Below, piece by piece: positions 35,068 through 47,300 of a DNA stretch of 64,000 nucleotides. The notes beneath the pieces are model-generated. The model was given only the letters and a program-made list of their open reading frames with translations, was not told where the DNA came from and did no database searches. Source of the DNA: Rhynchonema sp. JSB1_4 (lineage: Eukaryota; Nematoda; Chromadorea; Monhysterida; Xyalidae); assembly GCA_030248065.1 (NCBI GenBank), contig JASAMV010004318.1, forward strand, positions 52,037 to 116,036, written 5' to 3'. Position numbers and translations under genes: made by a program. Every line of letters begins with the position of its first letter. Position 1 is the stretch's first letter.

Positions 35068-38000
35068 CCTCCTGTAGTTTATCACTGTGATGTCAAAAGA
35101 AAGAATTTGTTGCGTCCTTGCGAAATGTGAGTTAAAAGACGCTCCACTGCTTGGGACTGGGAGGGAACAAAATATAGCGCGAATTCAAAATGTCGACCAA
35201 TTTAAAAAAAGAAGGCAAGCAATAAACCGAATTGTAAAAAGAAAGTTTTTCTGGTTTTGTGGCATTACCGTAGGAAAATAAATATTTCGACTGAGGCCAG
35301 GCTAAATAATGTCTCCAAAAATCATTGATTTACAGCCAAAGTCCCGAAAAAAGTTTCGTGATGATCATGCGACGACAATATATCCAAAAACAACGTGTGC
35401 ATAACCATGAACTGGCTAAACTTAAATTATCTCGCATTAGTTACACTATTAGTTAGTGCTTTATATAGCGGCAGAAAACGGCGGTACGGGCCCGGGCACA
35501 AAGACAACACACTGAAACGAGAAAAACTTTGACCCGAAAAACATGACACGCCAAGTAAACAGTCTATATCTCTAGTTAAATTGCAAAAAAACGTATTTCA
35601 TGATCTAGCAATCGTGTTAAACATTTGGACGGAACGGCGGTAGACACAGGTGCAGTACAAGATCTTACGCGCCGCGGCGAAAACAAAAAAACACTGCCGT
35701 TTTTGCACATCCCGCAAAAAAGGTGGCGGCGACCGAAAAACCGGGACACCCTGCCTGCCGCCCCGAAAGTGTCGCAGTTGCATAAAGTAAAGTGACAGAT
35801 GGTCTACGGCAAAAGGCATTTGTCGCAAATCGCACGTGCACACACGATTCTGATCTAATAACCGAGTCCAACTACGGTACAACCAAGGAAACGCGTTCAC
35901 GTTTCAAGAAGAATTATTTACTGGTGTACAACATGGTCCAGTGTTTGTATCTCTTCGTTTCCCTTCTCTGTGTTTCTTGGGTCACATAGAAGAAGGATAT
36001 TCTACCCTCCGTAACAGGGCCCATTAAACAATTGGATGGAAGAAAGGAAGAGCGAATGTGGTGCACAATTACTGGGCGTGTGTTGTGACAGTTTGCAAAC
36101 GTGTTGATTATGCAAAATGAATTTTGCGTACATGCGGCGTGAAGGAGTTCGGACTGGAAACTTGATGTATACATATGTAGTATACTTTGGTGTTCAACTT
36201 TAATACTGAAGCTTTTTGTAACATTGCTTGATTACACAATTCTCAGATACTGTGTTGTACAACATAAGACGTTACCAATATGCCAAATAAGTTATGCCAT
36301 CCGGATCCGACACAACCTGCTCCGACAAGTCATGAAAAAAGTCCGACTTAATTTAGTTGCGCTTTATGATAAATTATGCACACGACTAGACATGCCCTGT
36401 AAATATGAACAGGATATAAACAGGATGACAGCAGCTGATCTACCGTTGCATGACCTGGTTTTGTCATGTGTCATCGAAAAATTCTTCTGTTTGCGTACTC
36501 TACAAATCTGTGGTCATGTGGGATAGCGTATGTGTAGCTACTACATGTGTTGAACTTGAACGCCTTTGTTCGTCCGTATTCAATGTTTACTGGAGTTTTC
36601 CATTTGGGGGCCAAGCAGCATATCAGTGAACCAACTGCTCTGGCAGCATGAAAGTTATTGACTCACAAAATATGGTGAGGTGAGCTGGTGAGCATGCATT
36701 TTGTCTACATCGCGCGATGGTGACATGACGACAGTGATGTACCACTGACTGCTTGGAAAACAGATTGGTGAAACGAGCGAAACGGAGGATCCGTTGAGTT
36801 AAGGACGCTATCTGCATAAGTTTAGATCGCGATGGTTCATTGTCCATCAACTGTATTTGTAGTGATTAGCGGAACAGTACGGGTGGGGGCAAACCGGAAA
36901 TGTGAGGGATTTTACAAAATTATTACACATCATTTTGTATACCTGCGTGCAAGGAGCACTCATCGTCAAACATTGATAACAAAGTAGTAAAGCAACATGT
37001 GTCATATACGCATGACCAAATAAAATGAAAACAAAAAAATATATGATGCCAAAAAGTTCATCCTCGCAGTCGCAAGCAAGCAAACAGCAAGCCTGACCTT
37101 TTCAACTGATTAAGCAGGCACGACCCCAATGACATTAAATGAACACAACAGGCTAAATCGAAACATATAAAATATTTTTGAAATAAAATCGCGAGATCTG
37201 TGTAACGGTGCTTTTTATCAAAACAAACAACAACACGTGGAAAAAGCGATGTGGAAATGTCATTTGCAGAGCACATGGTGGGGTTGGCACACTGCGCGGG
37301 GTAACGGTGCTTTTATTTTATCAATGTTTTATCCTGAGCTGAGCCGTGAGCGTTGCATGCAACATTTTAAAGTTAGAGATAAAATATAGATTTTCGACAT
37401 AACGTTTCGGCGCGTGCAATCCTCTAGTAAAACATAAAACATAACCTGTTATTTATTTTATTGTTTGCTGCTACGCCGCTTAAGGCCACTGAGCAATTTT
37501 GGACTCTGTTTCGCTGATAAAACTGAGGTTTTACAATTTTTGTATTGAGACTTTTATCAGATTTGTAACACTCTACGCGGGGCATTAAATCCGGTGGTTC
37601 AGATACACCGAAGTAAAACGACCATTTTGGGAGTAAATTACGGGGTCTGGCAGGGTAATTTTAGAGCACGATTTATATCTTTAAATGTGGACAATGCACA
37701 AATGTATATTTATACGTTTTCACCTAGATTGTGATCTTGAGATGTACACTTTGTGTTTAATCTCTATGTTACCAGTTTTCTTTGAAACGCACTCATTGCG
37801 AGTGATAAGGAAACTGAAACTCGTAGATTTAGTTCACTCATTGTTTAAACGTGTGCGTATCAAAAGGGCGTAAAATTGACTTGAGAAATTACGGGGTTGC
37901 GAGCGTTTGTCTGTCCTGTGACAAAGCCGATACTGACATTTTTTGATATTAAACATGTTGTTGGGCGGTCCAAATTCACATCATATCTGACCTTTCTCAA

Positions 38001-39334
38001 TAAAACGTGTTTTTGTCAAAAGCAATATCTATTTTACCGACAGCGTATGCTTTGTGATCGGAGTCCTCTCAGTGTCTCAAACTGCATCCGACATACAGTG
38101 AAACATCAGCCTGTGTGTTTGTTAGTGTAGTAACATGGCGGCTCAAAGAAATGATAGGCTGCCTGATGTTTTAGTGTGACGGACATCAAGGAACACAATG
38201 TACAATCTTCAAGGCAAACCGGAACCGAGCCGAACACCAACTTTGCAGTTACCAACATTGTCAAGAAAAAAACAGGGCCGCTGGCGACAGAGGTCTTGTT
38301 GGCGACCACACACACGTGCAGCCGGAGGAGTGATAGACACCATGAAATAACACCATAAAGTTGAATGATAAATCAGGCTTATGTATTTTATGTTAACTCT
38401 AAGTCGCAAAATTTATTGCTCGATGTCTTGTGTCGTGTTATGCATTTTAGGGTCGCAGCACCAATGTTCTCAAAACTTGCCACGCACATGCCAAGTCACA
38501 TTACGAAGTGGTATGTGTCATCAACGTGATATATAACACTTCGGTTCAACTTCGGTTATGCAAAATCACTTAAAAAGGTTCGCATGTATGCGGCCGTGGT
38601 CGACATTATTGTGCGTCATCAACATTATCACTCATGAGTCCATTGTCAAGCGCCGAGTCTGAGCTGACTTTGCCGGACGCGCTGCCATAATCGAGATAAC
38701 GGGGGCCAAAGAATTTTATTAAATCAAGGTCGATAATTGGGGACAATGTCGTCATTTTGCTCAGCCGTTTTTTGGTCATAGCTGAACCGATTGCACTGAA
38801 ATTTTGAATTTATGTGTGGCTTGCCCTTCCACAATGCTACACTCAAAATTAGAGGTCAAATGAGCCTTTTGCTCTTAATGAATTATAAGAAGGTTATAAT
38901 CTGCAATGGTGCTTGTTTCCCCACAACCACCCCACTATACCATGCCAACCATGACAACAACTCACGATCCCACGTTGGGCTACACGCATCACCCATGTAT
39001 AATAAAAAATACATGTTTTGCGATCGTTTGGTTAGTACATACCTGGTGCAAGTAAAAGTCACGTGATGGGCATGGGCTGGATGCTGCTTATGGAAAAGCG
39101 CAGCGTCGAAATTGATGAATAACGGCATGGGTTGTTACCAGACCCAACATTGGATCGCACATTGTGATTATGTCATGACAACAACCAAATGATAACATAA
39201 AAACACGAGGCAATCATTGCCAAAAACACTCGCTTAGTTTTTGCCTGGTATAAGCATTAGATTAGCTCTTACAACAGTGACTGGGTGAATTTGTTCCTAG
39301 CGAACCAACCAATCAATTGAGACTGCGATTTGCA
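35068..39334. other. Gene-poor region
   Basis: 4.3 kb without a recognisable exon. All open frames are short and without domain motifs. One TGATGTTTCA copy (minus strand) lies at 38099-38108. Composition is AT-rich with no clear transposon ends. Confidence 0.45.
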
Positions 39335-42300
39335 ATGCGCAAAATGGTGCACGTGGCTTGGACCTGGCCGCATTTCGCACTTCTAGTGGCTGCCTTTTTC
39401 GGCCAAGCGATGGCGAACGGTTGAATTGTTCAACTTTACACTGTAGTGTACCGGCCTCTCATTGTTATACCTATACGTACGGAATTATAGGCATAATGCC
39501 GTTGTCCCTGAACTCATATGTATTTTGTGGTTCAAGTCTCGAAGATTGAAGATAGCCCCTGCTATGACCGTTCAAACGTATCCCACTAATGGCACAAACT
39601 GAGGACTGTTTGTGAATTTTATTCACTGAGGGATCATTCGCAGGACGGGAATTTGAAATGGAATTCCTTCCAATCCAATTGTCACAACAGCATCCGCTCA
39701 TACAGTTGACAGAAGCTTTGACGCAATCATCTAATTGCAGATTCATGCGACGCGATCCCGCTGTTCACTGTGCGTCAGCAGCATGTCTGCCTCATCATGA
39801 ACAAAACACGGGTTTGAAAGAGTGCTTAAACCGGCCCCGCCGCTATTGTTTTTTCGGTTTTTGACCAGGTTTTTTTGCTCATATCGTTGGTTGGTATCGA
39901 GAACAAGAACATTAATTTTGACGAACTTTACCAAAGCGGCGATTACCCACCGAAATCGATCCGCAAACTAGGCCTATCGGGAACAAAACTGACCGATATT
40001 GACTCACATTTGCACATGATGATCAGGAACTGCAAGGGAAATTCAAAATCACAGGGGCGTGTTATAGGCAGAGGGTCACGGCAGTCCGATAAAACATTCG
40101 CTGTTTTGCAAAAGAAAAATTTCGATCAGTAATCGTCATTCTGGTGAAGTATTTCAAGGTTAATGTTCTTGATCCCAGTGCCCACTAACGATACAAACAT
40201 AAAAACCGAGGTCGAAGACCCCAAAAAACAATAGCGCGTGCCCGCTTTAAACAGCTTATTTGGCGTTCGAAACATCACAGTCTTGTTTAGGTTCCGTTCG
40301 CAGCCGCCGAAACTCATTGCGAGAGTCAGGGGTGGTATTTGGCACACACAGACACACAGGCCTTGCTGAATCAGGCACACCCCATGGTCAAATATTGGGT
40401 GGGTCGCTGGAGTAATACATAGCTTGACATTGGGTCACTTTCCCAAAGAAAATTTTGATTCCAAATAGATATGTATGTAGTGACAAATATAGGGCTACTA
40501 CCCTCCGTGGAACCCAAGCTGGAACATTGCATTGATCGGCTTCGAACAAAGAACACCGAAAACGGAACCAGCAGGGAACTGGAGATGGCTAAAAGATGGT
40601 AGGTGGGTGGGCTGGTTGATGTTTCGGTGCGATGTATTGAGGGGCAATGGACAAAACCAACATACATTCGGGGATTCCACCCCACGCATCTCGCAGGTAG
40701 TGCAGTGACGACGCCGTCAAGCTTGTGGCTAGTTGGTCGACCGGACAACTGCTGCGGCGGAGAGGATTGTGGCTCGCTGGCATTGAACATGAACAACCCG
40801 GCGCAGGGCAGTGTCTGGAACGATCAGACGTGCACTGGCAGCGTCGCGTTCATGTGTCAACATGGTATGTCTGTGTTTATGTGGCGAAATAGCAGCTTGT
40901 CATCAATGGCTATCTGGTGCATTCGTACTGACGATGTTCTGATGCTCCGACCGTCCGTGAAAACAGGACAAAACGGGAGAAAGACAGTTACACCATTGAC
41001 TGTAACAGACAGGAATCAAGACTCTACACCAACACAGTACTTGTTGGATGAAAATCTGATGGGCAGATGGTACGGGTCTTCCTGCGTAACTCATTGCATA
41101 ATCCATTGCAGACCTGCCGACATACGATGTTTCACCGATGGAAAGTTAGTTGAGCCATGTTTTTCTTGCACCATCTATCACATTTTTCAATTCACCTGTA
41201 TATTAGGCCCGGGTGTCCCAGGGTATCGAGCATATGGGTCAAGCGTGCGTGTCCTAATGTGTGCAGTGTTGTAATCCAAGCACAGTGTTGCTGCCAGTGG
41301 GAAGCCAGTTTCGGGAATTCAACCCCAACCAACCTTTTCAGTCACCGTGATGGACTCCCATCGCATGGACTGTGCTCAAATGAACGGCCGTCAAGTCGGA
41401 CCAAGTTGCTTCTTCATTGACGATCTGGCCAGTACCACTTGGGACGGGTGTTGGGCTGCATTGCAGGCAGGGATGAAAAAAATCTCTAAATTTTTTCAAA
41501 ATGCCACCACTTATTTAAAATCAATCCTAATTGTAGGCCAAGGGTGCGAGACCGGCCAGAGTATACACACAGCAAATCAGACAGATTTTGGAAGGGAACT
41601 TGATGGATGTTAATGTAAGTCATGTGGCACCAATGGTATTGGGTGGAATTCACAAAACAAAGCCAAGCTCACCGTCGACCTCAACATCAAAGTTGAAAGT
41701 CGGATGTTTCGGTGTCACGCTGACAAGACACGATTTTCTAAACGGAGGGTCAATTGTGACAATTTGTTGTGCATGGTTTAGATGCTTTGGAAATTCCACC
41801 CATTGAACCTGTGATCCGTATTATTCACGAAGTCAAAATTCAAGAACGGAAGGTCAATCGTAACCCAGTCGTGTAAGTCAATTGAAGCAAGCGAATGAAA
41901 CATCGAGACCCACATTGGACTCAACCAAGATCTGTCACAGACGCATGTGTCTTTGTGGATGTCGATCAATGTCAAAACAGATTCAGACTCGTTGTCCCCC
42001 AGAATCCCAATGTCCCCCAGAAAAAGCATGAGCCTATCTAACTGCGGCATAGGCCTAAGCCTAAGCCCACATAGAGTTAAGGTCCAGAACCTGGTCTCCT
42101 GGGCGTGAGCTGCGGCAACCATCTGGGGGACATCGATACCCTGGGGGACAACAGGAATTCTTCGTCAAAACATACTTCGTGTGTCACATCAGGTTCCCTA
42201 CTGGACCTCCTTGAAACACTCGAGCGCCACAACAACGCATTGGATGACCGACCCTACCACGCCTGATGTTTCAAATGGCGATTGGACAATTCGACCCAAA

Positions 42301-42991
42301 TCCGACCCGACCCTGGCGTCTGGCGGCAGCACGTGTTTGAAATTGATGACAACCGGGGGTGATGCCACATACGTGACCGAATCGTGCACCACCCAGCTGA
42401 AGTGTATGGGTGAAATTCGTGAGTTGGAATACGTAATCGTAATTGAAAGAAACATCTGAGTTTAACCCAAGAGTTTCACGGTGGATGATCTGATTTCGGA
42501 GGTTTCAGAAAGGCCCTTGTCGAAATACGCGCCTCAGTCGACTGACACCAAGATCCAAGCAATTTCTTCCGGTTAGTTCCACGAATTTTAAATATCATTG
42601 TGCGAAAACCTAGTTTGCTGATCTTTCATCCACAATTGCGGCTTTAGGAAGGCTGCTTTTTTACTGTATCCGATTTCCCGCTTATGGTGGTTTCATGTGT
42701 CGTTGCAAAAACAATAGGGAACTCGTCGAGCTCACTTTAAGTCTTTGAACCAAAGATCCCACTTACAAAGCGACAACACTTGCAGCATCCACCCTTCGCA
42801 CCCTGACCGTATCCGAGCCGGATGCCCGACTTTGTGCATTCGAATGTCAGATCACCGAGGGATGTCTCGGCTACAACTACAATGCTGTCAGTGGATATTG
42901 TGAGCTTTTGGCGTTCAAACTGGATGCCATACCGAGTCACGGCAATTGGACGGCTGAAATCGGCACCAGATATTATGAGCGAATCAACTGA
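39335..42991 (+). CDS. Secreted C-type lectin with C-terminal PAN-like domain
   Basis: Exons joined by phase: 39335-39419, 39741-39811, 40291-40398, 40493-40598, 40697-40864, 41112-41144 (optional, phase-neutral), 41342-41466, 41537-41614, 42193-42418, 42509-42571 and 42786-42991, about 420 residues. A signal peptide (FALLVAAFFGQAMA) leads into a C-type lectin-like domain: HVCLIMNKTR, AAETHCESQGWYLAH, IALIGFEQR, GNWRWLKDG, LVGRPDN, VWNDQTC and VAFMCQ follow the family order. The usual EPN or QPD calcium motif is GRPDN here, and WND is kept, so calcium and sugar binding are possible. Cys-rich middle exons follow (PSCFFIDDLASTTWDGCW). The last exon has a PAN/apple pattern (ARLCAFECQITEGCLGYNY). 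The intron after 41466 would begin with GC (CAG|gcaggg). Roles in surface recognition or immunity are inferred from the class. Confidence 0.8.
39836..40243. repeat. Diverged inverted repeat in lectin-gene intron
   Basis: A segment near 39838-39950 recurs inverted near 40131-40243. In opposite frames the two arms translate to the related strings LVGIENKNINFDELYQSGDY and LVGTGIKNINLEILHQNDDY. It is probably a decayed fold-back element. Confidence 0.55.
42054..42067 (-). repeat. Interstitial telomere-like (TTAGGC) repeat
   Basis: CCTAAGCCTAAGCC, the complement of about two TTAGGC units, lies between lectin exons ending at 41614 and starting at 42193. Confidence 0.55.
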
Positions 42992-44377
42992 ATTGTGTTA
43001 CTTGTTCGCCGTTAACAAGCGCTGGCAGTCTTTTCAATTGCAAGTTATTCTTCATGCGTGTACCGATATACAGTATTTCTAGATATTATAGTATATGTAT
43101 AACTTCAGCCTGCTGCATTTTGTTGGGACGACGCTTTTTTGTCACACACTGCTTCTCACTTGTGAGGACCTTCAAATTTTGTTTTTGGATTCTTGAGGCA
43201 CTCTATATATACACGTTGTTGTGGACGGTATGTTTCACACTGATGTGTGGGTTGGGTTTGACCCTCATGGATTATTTGACTTTATTGGATTGCGCCTTGT
43301 CCATAACGTACCTATAGTCAGGTAACCGACGTGGCTTGAAAAATCATTCTGTCGCAACAAGACAGTCACCGACACAAAGACACATGACCGACACAGGATT
43401 TCCCTGAAATTTCAAGAGCGGTAATTTGAAAAAGAAATTTAAAAACTATCAAGCGGAGGGAGTGGGTCAAAGTTGGAAATTCAAGATTTAATGCACATTA
43501 TCGTGGTGGACAGGGATGGTGGACATTCAGCAACTGTTTCGAAAATGGTAGAGTTTGGATTGGACAGAGATGGTGGACATTCGACAACTTTTGACAATGG
43601 TCGACGGAGATGGCGCCTCAAAAGTTTATACCCAGTCCACACCATCGCCATGTAGGCCAACTGTCTCCAAGAGCTTTTCACCAAAACAAGTTTTGAGAAT
43701 GGTGGACGGAGATACAAGTTTCGAGAATGTTAGACGGAGATGGTGGACATTCGAGAACTTTGCCGCTAACCTGATGATTCACTCGTTCCGTGCCACTAGG
43801 ATACAACCCAACTTGAAGCAACCCGGATGTGAGTGGAGAAACGTATTTCGAAACTTTTCGAAAATGTGTCCGGTCCAGCATGTGTCGGTCAACAGCATCA
43901 CGCCATACAAGACCTTGTGTCCATGAAGGAAGGGATATCCAGCTACAGTACTGGTGGTGGTGATGGCGGTGTTTGTGTGTACAAGCATAAAGTTGCATTG
44001 TTTATAAAGTTAGTAAAATCAAAGCAAATTCTTCAGTACCGCAGCAACGCATTTACACCAGAAGTTACCGTGTGCGCTGTTCATGCACTCTGTCATCTCA
44101 CCAGTAACCACCATTCAAGTTGGCGCGCGTGCGCCTCACAGGAAATAGTTCTGCGGCTTCAGGTTACGGTAATTTTCGGTCCGTTTTTTTGAATTTACTT
44201 TTATATAATGTGTGTGAAATTAAGCCCTAGCCCTGAGCGTTGGTTTGCCAAAGATTGTGGAGACAACCTATTTTACGATAACAACGGTAACTTTTGTCAA
44301 ATTTTCAGCTCGTCCAGTGTGTGTGTGTCGTTGTTAATTCCATTGAATTCAAAAAATAGCGAAGCGCTGTGAGAAAT
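42992..44377. other. Intergenic, lectin to cyclophilin
   Basis: No gene recognised. It includes the repeat array at 43490-43760, and a GGTTACGGTAA copy at 44162 lies about 215 bp before the cyclophilin start. Confidence 0.5.
43490..43760 (+). repeat. Degenerate minisatellite
   Basis: Irregular copies of a unit built from GATGGTGGACATTCGA and ACAATGGT(C/G)GACGGAGAT, four to five times. Open frames across it are artefacts of the repeat. Confidence 0.65.
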
Positions 44378-47300
44378 ATGGCGAATCCGAGAGTATTTTT
44401 TGATATCACAATTGGAAGCAAGCCCGTCGGACGCATCGTCATGGAAGTCGGTTTGAGTTTGAGATGAGATACCACATACCATAACGTTACCGTGTTGTCG
44501 GAATTAAAACCGTACACTAGTTAGTACACTAACCGCCGCGCCAGGTACCGTAAAAACCTAAATAGAAGGGGGGCTCTATTAATTCACTGACCTCATTTTG
44601 GGGGGGCTCTATTACGGGGGGGCTCTATTCCGGGGGGCCTCTATTAATTCACTGACCCGAACCTGAAAAAATTGTTCCCAGAAATACCCCCAAAAACCCC
44701 TAAAAAGGGGTTTGAAAGGATGTTTTTTTGCTTGTAATCGCATTTATTCGTGTCTAATCGTCAATAAGAGGCGTATTATGTGCTCTGAACGAACAACAAA
44801 CGTGCATAAATGTACCTATGTACCACTATCACGCCTTAATACACTACTGTATAGGGGATGTTACCGTATTGTCGGAAATAGAATAGGGATCGGCGTCGGT
44901 GTCGGAAAAAAGTCGGTGTAGGTACCGACACTACTAATGTCGGTGTCGGTGTCGGTGTCGGTCCACAAAAGTGTCGGTTTTTTTCAGGTGTCGGTAGTGT
45001 CGGTCCCCAATTTTTCGGCAGCCAACTATTATTAGAAAAAAAATATATTTCGTACTGATTATGTTCTTTAGTTGTCCACAACATATAAAAAAGCGCCAAG
45101 CGCTGGTTTTGAACGACCAATTCCTCATACACGGTTCAGTTTCAATTCTGCAGCAGTGCAACACAACAAGAGAACAATTTTTTTGGAATCAGATTAAAGG
45201 AAAGACATGCGAACAGAATGAGAAATATCAATCACGAGTTATTTGCGAAGGACACCGATACATCATTATTCTCCATCACATCAGATACACTCAATTGTAC
45301 AAGTATTGACACGTGGGTAGCATACGCTTCAGGAACAACAACTTTTCAGCAGTGTCTGGTTTTGCAAAACCTAGTCGGTTCAGAATATCAAAATCGGTCT
45401 CTTTTGACGCCATTTTAGGCCTGCAAATATGCAAAAATGGTTCGAAATAGGTTTAGCTAACAAAATGAGGGGTTTCGGCGACGCTTTTTATAAAGAGACA
45501 GACCTATCCTATCATACAAAGTTCATAATTGTTTTTTGTTTTGGTATTTGATCCCTCTTTTTTCAGGTGAGAAGTACACCAACACACCGGTTTTTGTCCA
45601 AAAAGGCATTTTAGGTCTAAAAATAAGTTTTTAGGGCTAAAAAAGGCAAACTCGGTTTTACTGTCGGTGTCGGTCATTTTTTCACTGTCGGTGTCGGTGT
45701 CGGCGTGCTTTTTCGCCGGTGTCGGTACTTTCCAAAAAAGTGTCGGTGTCGGTGTCGGTCTACATGACCGACGCCGATCCCTAAAATAGAACCCGGGGGG
45801 TCTATTTTTTCACTGGGGTCATTTTGGGGGGGTTCAATTTATGGGGGGGGTCAATTATTGGGGGGGGTTATATTTTTCATTTGGCCCCCCGACGAAAAAA
45901 ATCATTGTTAATAATGCCCATAAAAATGGCTTGTTTTCGGTATTTTCTTGCTTCAACAGCGGCAATTATGCTTAAAAAGCTGTATTCTGTTGTGTACGCA
46001 AGCTTAAACAACGTTTGACACAACAACGCAGCCCTACCATACCACTAATCTGTGGTACAGTGAAGGTTGGGGGCAGTGTAGTTCCTGGTCCGGAGGGGGA
46101 GATAGCGGACCCTCCGTTTTTTTCGGAGGGGGAGATAGTGTACCCCCGAGGGGGGGAAGGGGGGGGAAGACCCAAATTCAGGAAAAAGTCACTTTTTGAG
46201 GTAGAAAATTTGACCTATTTTTGCCCCTTTTTGGAAAAAATTCTTCATAAAAAGGGTATTTTGGCGACTTTTGAGAACATTGACCTGAAAATCACACATT
46301 TTAGGCCTAAAAATGCCCATAGGGGAAAAATACCCGGAGGGGGAGATAGGGGGATAGTGTACCACCTGAGGGGGAGATAGTGTACCCGAGGGGGGGGGAC
46401 CCCCCCTCCCCCCCAGGAACTACACTGGTTGGGGGTGGGGTTCTATTAATGGGAGGGGTCAATTAATGGGGGGTTCTATTTTTGATTTCGAGCAATTTAG
46501 GGGGGGTTCAAATAATGGGGGGGGGTCAATTAATGGGGGGGTTCTATTTCCGACAATACGGTACTTAGGGGGGCTCTATTCCGGGGGGGCTCTATTAATT
46601 CACTGACCCCATTTTGGGGGGGCTGTATTACGGGGGGGCTCTATTCCGGGGGGGGCTGTATTTAGGTTTTTACGGTACACTAACCGCCTCAATTTTTGCC
46701 TAAAATTGGCATGGCCTAAAATGGCCATTTTTAGGCCTAAAATGGGTAATTTTTAGGTCAATGATGTCAAAAAGTGGCCAAAATACCCTTTTTATGGAGA
46801 ATTTTTTCCAAAAAGGGGTAAAAATCGGTCAAATTTTCGACCTCAAAAAGTGACTTTTTGCTGGATTTGGGTCTTCCCCCCTTCCCCCCAGGGAGGTACA
46901 CTAACCGCCGCGCCGGACCCGGAACGAACTACACTGCTCCATTCCAGAGGTCGCAATCAGGCCGGGTTTTGCCCGGCCTGAGTCCGCGAATCTCCGGCCC
47001 ACCCTAATTTTTTGGGTCAGGTTTTTACCCGATTTTTGTCCAGCCCCCGTCGGGGTTGGTGCAGGGCAGTGTAGTTCCTGGTCTGGTGCGGCGGTTGTGT
47101 ACCGTAAAAACCTAAATAGAAGGGGCTCTATTAATTCACTGACCCCATTTTCGGGGCCCTATTCCGGGGGGGGCTGAAAAATTGTTCCCGGAAATACCCC
47201 CAAAAACCCCTAAAAAGGGGTTTGAATTTGAAAGGATGTTTTTTTGCTTGTGATCGCATTTGTTCGTGTCTATTCGTCAATAAGAGGCGTATTATGTGCT

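Larger units (their letters stand above)
44546..46677. mobile_element. Nested transposon block in cyclophilin intron 1
   Basis: The ends form an inverted repeat TACCGTAAAAACCTAAATA at 44546 and its inverse ending at 46677. A second inverted pair lies inside: TTACCGTATTGTCGGAAATAG near 44861 and its inverse near 46541-46563. The block carries G-rich words (GGGGGGGCTCTATT) and the hAT MITE 46074-46427. A related pair with the same termini lies at about 47098 and 48110. No transposase frame was found. Confidence 0.75.

Noticed and set aside
40371..40796. 141-codon minus-strand frame
   Set aside because: Antisense shadow of the C-type lectin exons, which match the family and splice in phase.
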